From: Campylorhamphus procurvoides | Taxonomy: Eukaryota; Chordata; Aves; Passeriformes; Dendrocolaptidae | NCBI GenBank assembly: GCA_013396655.1 | Contig: WBMV01008569.1 | Location: 39,485 to 103,484, forward strand | DNA length: 64,000 bases | Reading direction: 5' to 3' | Shown: piece by piece, positions 57,901 to 64,000 of the stretch | How positions within the stretch are numbered: position 1 is the stretch's first letter | Layout of the letters: every line of letters starts with the position of its first letter | Translations under genes and position numbers: made by a program | Notes under the pieces: model-generated | Told to the model about the DNA's origin: nothing | What the model saw: the letters and a program-made list of their open reading frames with translations, nothing else | Database searches by the model: none

Positions 57901-58149
57901 ATAACAGGGCAGGGTGGGATCTGTGTTTGCATCATTCCATTTGGCACCGGCCCGGTGTAAACTGGTGTGTTCCCCGTGGCCAACTTTGCCTGCACAGCTG
58001 TGCTGTGCGCTCCCAATTCCCCAACTGGAGCGGGATGGGGAAGCCTTTGCTGGGTGGAATCCTCCGTGGGAAGCACCCCCAGGCTCCCCCCTCGCTCCTG
58101 CTGCTCCCCGTGTGAGGGAGGGTGGGTTTGTGGCTCTGCCCAGCGCTCC

Positions 58150-58760
58150 CCGTGTGTGGCATAGCTGAGATTCTTGTGCCCAGGAATGTAAACAGCGGAT
58201 CCCAGACTTGCCGGGTGCATCATCTGCTCCTTATGTAACCGGATGGAACGGGAGCGAAATGGGAAGCAGATGTGGAGGCAGAGCGATGGCAACCCTTCAT
58301 CTGCACTAAACGGGCTTTGTGCTCCTTCCCTCCTTCCTTCTTATTTGGGCAAGTGCTGCAGGGGAGCTCGGAGCTCTCGTGCGTAAAGACTTTGTTGTCC
58401 CCTGCTTGTGTTCCTTGGCGTGATCGCGGCCCGGGTGGCAGAGCGAGCGTGTTCCCGACTGGAAGGGATCCTGGGAGAGCCGCTCGGCGTGGCCGGCTCT
58501 GTGGGTCACACGGTCAAGGCACTAAATTTAGCAGCCCGAGCCAAGCTGCTTTACTCAGGCCACTTAGGTTTGGTAAGGAAATCCTATCAGAGCAGGGCTG
58601 GAGCCGGGGGAACATCTGGGAGGGGAGCGGCGCCGGGCTCGTGGTCCTCACCTCGCCGTGTGAGGGAGCACAGAGGGAAAAGGGATGATCCTCTATCCTT
58701 CCTGGGTGGAGATGGATTCCTCCACTGCTGCTCTGTCCCAGAGGTTTGTCTCTGCTGTCT
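58150..58760. other. CpG-enriched, repeat-free intronic block
   Basis: Unusually many CpGs for this intron (GGCGTGATCGCGGCCCGGGT, AGCCGCTCGGCGTGGCCGGC, GCGGCGCCGGGCTCG), mixed with complex text such as CACTAAATTTAGCAGCCCGA. Candidate enhancer or alternative internal promoter of HDAC4. There is no TATA box, and I could not define an exon. Confidence 0.4.
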
Positions 58761-59693
58761 CCATTAAAACCAGCAAGCCCTGGGTTGGGGGAGAATCTTT
58801 GTCTTCACGTGCGTCTTCACAGCTGGAGGTGTGGGTGATCTCACAGCCTGGCAGCTGACGGGAATCTTCCTCTTTGTTTCCCTCCTGTTTTCCATCCTCC
58901 TCCAGTTCTTTGGCTGCTGCAGGTTTATTTCCTCCCCCTGTGTGTCACTCGGCAGCCGGCAGAGCCTTGGTGGTGGAGTTGCTGCTTGGAGGAGGCTGGA
59001 GATCCAATTTTTCCATGGGAGCCGCTTCAGGCATCGCTCTCTTGAATAAGGATAACTCCAAGAAACCCTTAAATCAGTTGTATGTTCCAGGTGGAGGAAA
59101 AATTAAAGATGCTTGTTCCAAAATGTCTTCCTTCTAAACCCAGCAGAGGAGGAGGAGAAGGGACCAGCCGTTTCCCACAGCATCCAGTGTGTGCCACCTC
59201 TCCTGTCAAGGACAGTGTGGAAAGGGGACTTGGGTTCCCTGTGTGGTTCCTGCTCAGCTCTCCTAACACCAAGCTGGGCATGGCTTGGGGGAAGGTGGCC
59301 AATGTCAAGGGAAGGAGGCTGGATGGGATGAAAGTGCCAAAACCACTCTGTTTCCCTCGTGCTCCTCAAAACCAGAGATGCCAAATCCTCTGGGAAAGTT
59401 CTGATGGGAACAGGGGCTTGCCTGGGAGAAGGTGGTTGGTTGTTTCCTCTTGTGGCGTGTTCCGGGTTGTCTCTGGGAAGGATGAGGCTTCCTGGTGGAG
59501 TTTAATCCCCTGAGCTGGAGATGGAACTGCTGAAGACGCCCTCGTGAGACATTTATGGAAAACTCTACAACTGCATGGAAGCATCCTGTGAAATCCTTGG
59601 GATGGCAGTGGAGCCGGAGCTGAAGGTGGAATCAGGTGCTCCCAGGCAGAATTCCTTCCTTTCCAACTCTCTTTCCTTCTGGAAAAAAGGGCA

Positions 59694-60012
59694 GGAGGTA
59701 CCTTATTGCTTTCTACAAGTACGTGACAGGAGGTTGTTGTGAGGTGGGGCTTGGTCTGTCCTGCTGTGGGTGAGGTGAAATGGCCTCGGGGTGCACCAGG
59801 GATGGTCCAGGTCAGATATTGACACAAAGAATTCTCTGGAAGAGTGGTCAGGTGTGGAATAACTTACCCAGGGAGGTGCTGGAGTCTCTAGAAATGTTCA
59901 GGAGGCTCCTGGACGTGGCACTTGAGGATATGGTTTAGGGGTGTGATTGTGGTGGCGTTGGTTGGGCTGGGTGACCTCGAAGGTCTCTTCCAATCTTGAT
60001 GATCCTGTGGAG
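59694..60012 (+). mobile_element. CR1 LINE fragment, divergent subfamily
   Basis: About 320 bp of sense CR1: GGAGGTACCTTATTGCTTTC, ACAGGAGGTTGTTGTGAGGT, GGTGAAATGGCCTCGGGGTG, CCCAGGGAGGTGCTGGAGTC, GACGTGGCACTTGAGGATAT, GGGTGACCTCGAAGGTCTCTTCC and the end TTGATGATCCTGTGG. Its 3' end lies about 20 bp before the 50-bp minisatellite. Confidence 0.93.
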
Positions 60013-60031
60013 CCCAGATGTGATCCCCAGA

Positions 60032-60381
60032 CTCTCCATGAAGAACATCCCTGTGGTGGGTCATGGGGGATATTGGACCAGCTCTCCATGGAGAACATTC
60101 CTGTGGTGGGTCAGGATGGGTGTTGGACCAGCTCTCCATGGAGAACATTCTTGTGGTGGGTCAGGGTGGGTGTTGGACCAGCTCTCCATGGAGAACATCC
60201 CTGTGGTGGGTCAGGATGGGTGTTGGACCAGCTCTCCATGGAGAACATCCCTGTGGTGGGTCAGGATGGGTGTTGGACCAGCTCTGCATGGAGAACATCC
60301 CTGTGGTGGGTCAGGATGGGTGTTGGACCAGCTCTGCATGGAGAACATCCCTGTGGTGAGTCAGGATGGGTGTTGGGCCAT
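60032..60381. repeat. 50-bp minisatellite, seven units
   Basis: Seven head-to-tail units of exactly 50 bp (starts at 60032, 60082, 60132, 60182, 60232, 60282, 60332), each with CTCTCCATGGAGAACATCCC and GTGGTGGGTCAGGATGGGTG. Units 2-6 differ by only one to three bases; the first and last are more diverged. A 50-bp period cycles all three frames, so the long open frames across it on both strands are repeat artefacts, not genes. Confidence 0.97.
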
Positions 60382-60964
60382 CTCACTTGCAAAGGCACTT
60401 TGGGAAGGTGTTGATGCTCTTCTCTCCTGACTGAGCTCTGCAAGGCCAGAGGATTGAGAAGCTCCACGGCTGTCCCATGGGAACGCTTCTCGTGCCACTG
60501 AAACTGGACCTCAAACCCCTGGAAATCCCCAAGGGGAACGTCACGTGGAGCACACTGATGGCCACGAGGTCTCCTGTGAGCCCAGGTGCCCGAGGATGAG
60601 GAGCAGGGAGGAGGTTCTGCCGGGGGTGTGGGCAGTGCCAGCTGATCCCACCTTTCCTGGGCACAGCGACCTTCAGCTCCACGGTTATTTATAACCTGTC
60701 TGGGGCCCTTTCCAATACAAAGGCCAGGGCCAATCTGATCCCGCTGCTTTCCCAAATCCTTATCTTTCTCCTCAGGGCTTGGGGGGAGCTTTGCTTTGCT
60801 GACCACGGAAATAGGGAAATATTTCAGCTCTGGTTTGTTGTTAAATAGACTTATTTTTAAAGAGATTTTTTTTTGCTTGTTTGTTTGTTTCGGGTGGGTT
60901 TTAATGCTATCTTATTTTAGTGTTTTTTTTTTTTATTATTTAATAGAAATACTTTAAGCAGGGT

Positions 60965-60974
60965 TTAAAAATAG
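60965..60974. promoter_or_regulatory. MEF2-type motif
   Basis: TTAAAAATAG fits the loose MEF2 consensus YTA(A/T)4TAR, at the right edge of an AT-rich tract (60840-60960). A chance match in AT-rich DNA is quite possible. Confidence 0.25.
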
Positions 60975-61369
60975 CTGAAGGCTGTACTTTGATTAGGCTG
61001 CTGTGGCACTGACGTCAGCGGGTGACACTTATCTCGGGAGGATTTGCCCTGTTGACTGAGGCTGTGTTGACACAAACAGGGATATTTCTGTCCCCCGTGG
61101 GGGGGACACGAGCTCTGCTCCAGCCGTGTCCTTGCCCTCGGTGTTCCTGAACTCTGCCTTTCTCCCCTACTGGCTTCATTTTGTGCTGGGGCACCACTGG
61201 AGAAGGCCCAGGCACGTGGGATGGTTTGGAGGAGGACGCTGGTTGAGTGATGCTGAGCTGGACTTGGGCTTGGTAAAAGAGAAAGGGGGTGTGGGTTCTG
61301 GCTGGGGGGCTTCATGAACACACAAGGAATGGATGTTCTACGAGGAGGAATTGCAGGAAAAGGTCTCAC

Positions 61370-61584
61370 AGATGTGGAAGGGGAGTGAAGAGCAGTGAGG
61401 GGTTTGAGCCCCAAATGTGGAAGGGGAGTGAAGAGCAGTGAGGGGTTTGAGCCCCAAATGTGGAAGGGGAGTGAAGAGCAGTGAGGGGTTTGAGCCCCAA
61501 ATGTGGAAGGGGAGTGAAGAGCAGTGAGGGGTTTGAGCCCCAAATGTGGAAGGGGAGTGAAGAGCAGTGAGGGGTTTGAGCCCA
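61370..61584. repeat. 43-bp minisatellite, five near-identical units
   Basis: Units at 61370, 61413, 61456, 61499 and 61542, built on AATGTGGAAGGGGAGTGAAG and AGCAGTGAGGGGTTTGAGCC. The inner units are identical; only the edges differ. Near perfection indicates recent expansion, and length is likely polymorphic. Confidence 0.97.
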
Positions 61585-61888
61585 CCCTGTGTGTGTCTCT
61601 GCCACTCCTTTAATGTTTTTACTCAGAGCAGTTGCTGTGATTGACTTTTCTTAGTTTGAGTTGTTGCAAAGGTAAAAATCTCTTTTGATAGCTAAACCAA
61701 AGCTAAAGGTGTTGCTCTGGCAGATCCAAGTGGTATGTTCAGCTGCTGCAGCTTCTCAGACCCTCTCCCCAGAGTTTCCCTAGCCCTAAAATCCCAGTTT
61801 CAACAGCCCAGAAAGCACTAAGTGTTTCCTATAAGCCCTTGTGCCTCCAATCTGGTTCCTGGAGCATCAGGTGTCCCAAAAGGGAGTT

Positions 61889-61963
61889 TTCCTGGGATGG
61901 TTTGGGTTGGGATCTTAAAGATCATCTTGTTCCACACCCTACCACGGGCAGGGACAGCTCTTG
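61889..61963 (-). mobile_element. CR1 LINE, terminal 3' remnant
   Basis: Reverse-complement CR1: CCTGGGATGGTTTGGGTTGG, GATCTTAAAGATCATCTTGT and CCACGGGCAGGGACAGC. About 75 bp. Confidence 0.85.
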
Positions 61964-62439
61964 GCCATGCAGGGGAATTTGTGGCTGGATCAGGAAAAGG
62001 CAGTCGAGTGGGAGCTGCCCTCTGGTTGTTGTGACCTCCAGCTGCCCATCTGAGGGGGCACAGGTTTAGTCCTGGTGTCTCTGGTGGATGGTGTTCAAGG
62101 ACTGCCAGGCTCTGCCTACGGACATTTTGAGGAGCATTGGTCTGACTCTTGGTCTCTTGCCCTCTCCTGGACAGCCTCAGGAGCAATCCCACATCCCCAG
62201 GCAGCAAAAGATCCATGGATAGCAGGAGCTTTCTGGTGGAGATCACACCAGTGATCAACCCAGCACTGTTGTGTTCTCCATGGAATCATGTCTGGAAGTG
62301 CCACATCCATGTGTTTTATGAGCATTTCCAGGGACAGTGAGCCCAGCACTTCCCTGTACGTGGAACTGAAAGCTGATGGCAATATTGGGACTTCAGTGTT
62401 TGTCCTTTGCTTCTGTGTTTGTGGGCTGTGCTGCTGAGT
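61964..62439. other. Intronic spacer, nothing specific seen
   Basis: Unique sequence between two CR1 copies. No exon recognised. Confidence 0.4.
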
Positions 62440-62730
62440 CTTGTGGAATCCCAGATGGTTTGGGTTGGGAGGGACCTGAAAGCCCATCCCATCCCACCCC
62501 CTGCCATGGGCAGGGACACCTTCCACACCTTCCACCAGCCCAGGTTGCTCCAAGCCCTGTCCAACCTGGCCTTGGACTCTTCCAGGGATGGGGCAGCCAC
62601 AGCTGCTCTGGAAAAATCCATTCCAGGGTCTCAGCACCCTCCCAGGGAGGAATTCCTTCCCAAAATCCCCCCTAACCCTGCCCTCTGGCAGTGGGGAGCC
62701 ATTCCCCCTTGTAAAAGGCACAGGGATCTA
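62440..62730 (-). mobile_element. CR1 LINE fragment, 3' part
   Basis: Reverse-complement CR1 of about 290 bp: TTGTGGAATCCCAGATGG, GTTGGGAGGGACCTGAAAGC, CTTGGACTCTTCCAGGGATG, CACCCTCCCAGGGAGGAATTCC, CCTGCCCTCTGGCAGTGG and GAGCCATTCCCCCTTG. A 10-bp ACACCTTCCA unit is duplicated at about 62516-62535. Confidence 0.95.
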
Positions 62731-63184
62731 TCCCAATGGAAGCAGGATGGGGCTAACAGGGTTTTCATGGTAAATGGGAATTTTTACTGCTGTGAAATGT
62801 GCTGATATACAGAAAACACATATTGAATGTGCATGTAAACACCTCCTGTGCAGAAACAAGCACCGTGTCAGGGGGTTGGAATGAGGTGGGAAGGTTCTGC
62901 CTCTTTGGGAAGGCTCTTGGAGGGTGCACTGATGGATATTTAGGGATTCCTGCTGGTTTAGGATCTCTGCTCAGCTGGGATCCTCTCGGTTTTGAAGCAG
63001 CTGCTGAGGTGAGAGCCTTGTGGGCCCCTGATGTGCAACACCCCTGCCCTGACTGGGAGAGGGGAGTGCTCTCTTATTAACCTTGATGTTTGGATTTTGC
63101 TGCTGCCTTTGTACCAATTCCTTAAAAACTCTATGAAATATTTCAGTCAGCGGTGCCTTCGCAGGGCTTGATTTAACCCTCTGG
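62731..63184. other. Intronic spacer, nothing specific seen
   Basis: Unique sequence between two CR1 copies. No exon recognised. Confidence 0.4.
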
Positions 63185-63510
63185 GCTGGACTTCCACTGG
63201 CCCCAAGCACAACATCCACACACTCCTTGAACACCTCCATGGATGGGGACTCCCAACAACCTCTTCCAGGGCATGACCACCCCTTGGTGAAGAGATTTTC
63301 CCAATATCCAAACTAAACCTCCCCCAGCACAGCCTGAGGCCATTCCCTCTCATCCCATCCTTGTTCCCTGGGAGCAGAGCCTGACTCCCCCCAGTTCCCT
63401 GCTCTGTCAGGGAGTTTTTTGGGAACAGAAGGTCCCCCCTGAGCCCCCCAAGCTCCCCCAGTCCCTCCTGCAGCTCCAGCTTGTGCCTTCCCGAGCAGGG
63501 AGAAGGGAAT
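63185..63510 (-). mobile_element. CR1 LINE fragment, divergent subfamily
   Basis: Reverse-complement CR1 of about 320 bp: CCAAGCACAACATCCACACAC, CTTGAACACCTCCATGGATG, GATTTTCCCAATATCCAAAC, TAAACCTCCCCCAGCACAGC and CCCTGGGAGCAGAGCCTGAC. It extends well 5' but lacks the 3' terminal repeats. Confidence 0.92.
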
Positions 63511-64000
63511 TGCTGAAGCAGAGCTGGGCACAGGGCAGGGTTTGTGTGTGTCGTGGTCAGTCGTGCTTGGTGTGATCTGCACTTCCCTGCTGGAGCCCTG
63601 GGAAGCAGAGCTGAGTTTTCCCAGCTGGAGCGGAGGGATTGAGGAGTGGGGGCTGTTCCTGGGCTGGTCTCAGCTGTGGTTGCAACAGAGGCAGGCCCGT
63701 GTTGCTCAAGAGGCAGCTCTTGAGGTGAGTGTTGGTTGTGCAATGCCCAGCTAACCTGGGGAGAGCACCGAGGGGGAAACAAAGGGTTGCTCCTGCCTTT
63801 GTCCCCCTTTTCCAGTGGCTTCTGCTGTGGGTGAGTGAGTTCCAGGCCCCCAGCCCTGTCTGGGTGCTCTTCTCTGCTTTATCACTCAGTTCTAGAATGA
63901 AATAGTGATGAGGAATCTTTGTGCAGGGAACATTCCTCATCCCATGGAGTTAAACTGCAGCTTTGGGGCCGTGTTCTGCCAATCTGATTAACCTGGAAGA

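Larger units (their letters stand above)
44935..64000 (+). other. HDAC4: HDAC4 intron after the first coding exon (partial)
   Basis: Starts with GTAAGGGAATCC. The following exon should begin ATGGACTTTCTGG-like and encode DGLSGRDQPVELLNPARV; I see nothing like it on the + strand to the window end, so the intron is at least 19 kb. Long 5' introns are normal for HDAC4. Repeats and candidate elements within it are listed separately. Between them, 44940-48185, 50173-52600, 53179-54824, 54973-58149 and 63511-64000 hold only unique sequence with no recognisable exon or RNA gene. Confidence 0.75.

Noticed and set aside
59947..60430. Long frames of repeated HGEHPCGGSGWVLDQLSMEN-type peptides
   Set aside because: They are products of the 50-bp minisatellite, which lacks stops and cycles frames. 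No start context or splice sites.
60840..60970. T-rich and A/T-rich tracts as a retroposed poly(A) tail
   Set aside because: No gene-like body or target-site duplication is attached.
60965..61605. 200-codon - strand frame with repeated LLFTPLPHLGLKPLTALH
   Set aside because: The repeat part comes from the 43-bp array and the rest is serine/proline-rich chance sequence.
44935..64000. Second HDAC4 coding exon
   Set aside because: I looked for text encoding DGLSGRDQPVELL after an acceptor and did not find it. It probably lies beyond the window.

Overview
This window looks like nuclear DNA from a bird, probably a songbird or another Neoavian. It carries about 28 short, mostly 3'-terminal copies of the CR1 LINE (chicken repeat 1). 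These are recognised by block motifs such as GGAAGGTGTCCCTGCCCATGG and by 3' ends close to ATTCTGTGATTC. There are no bacterial-style gene arrays, operons or ribosome-binding sites. Most long open frames are chance frames in GC-rich DNA or frames running through repeats.

The one gene I can identify with confidence is HDAC4 (histone deacetylase 4, class IIa) on the + strand. Only its first coding exon is present, at 44690-44934. It is bounded by a good acceptor (TTGAATTGCAG) and donor (CAG/GTAAGG). It contains a 5' leader with two short upstream ORFs and ends with 22 coding bases, ATG plus six codons plus one base (MSSQSHP, phase 1), which matches the start of vertebrate HDAC4. I found no trace of the next HDAC4 coding exon, so 44935-64000 is read as intron. 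The DNA before 44690 is intron or 5' flank.

Layout: 1-20.7 kb is non-coding DNA, with nine CR1 fragments in the first 16.3 kb, one at 19.9 kb, simple repeats, several AT-rich non-repetitive blocks that may be conserved non-coding elements, and one unexplained 96-codon open segment on the - strand (13446-13736). At 20.75-21.32 kb lies a CpG island with CCAAT, TATA, E-box, X-box-like and YY1 motifs. It runs into a 627-base assembly gap (21321-21947) and then a 42-bp GC-rich minisatellite. It is the best promoter candidate in the window and could serve HDAC4 (about 23 kb before the first coding exon) or another gene. From 22.2 to 44.7 kb there is non-coding DNA with CR1 and tandem repeats. From 44.9 to 64 kb is the HDAC4 intron, with eight CR1 copies, two minisatellites (50 bp x 7 and 43 bp x 5), an 82-bp tandem duplication, two CpG-richer unique blocks (52.6-52.8 and 58.2-58.7 kb) and a homeodomain/GATA motif cluster.

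The most unusual structural signal is that two minisatellites (43.56 and 60.03 kb) directly abut the 3' ends of CR1 copies, and in one of them the repeat unit includes the CR1 terminal sequence. I found no convincing new multi-gene system. All repeat names, motif calls and promoter assignments were made by eye, without database searches.
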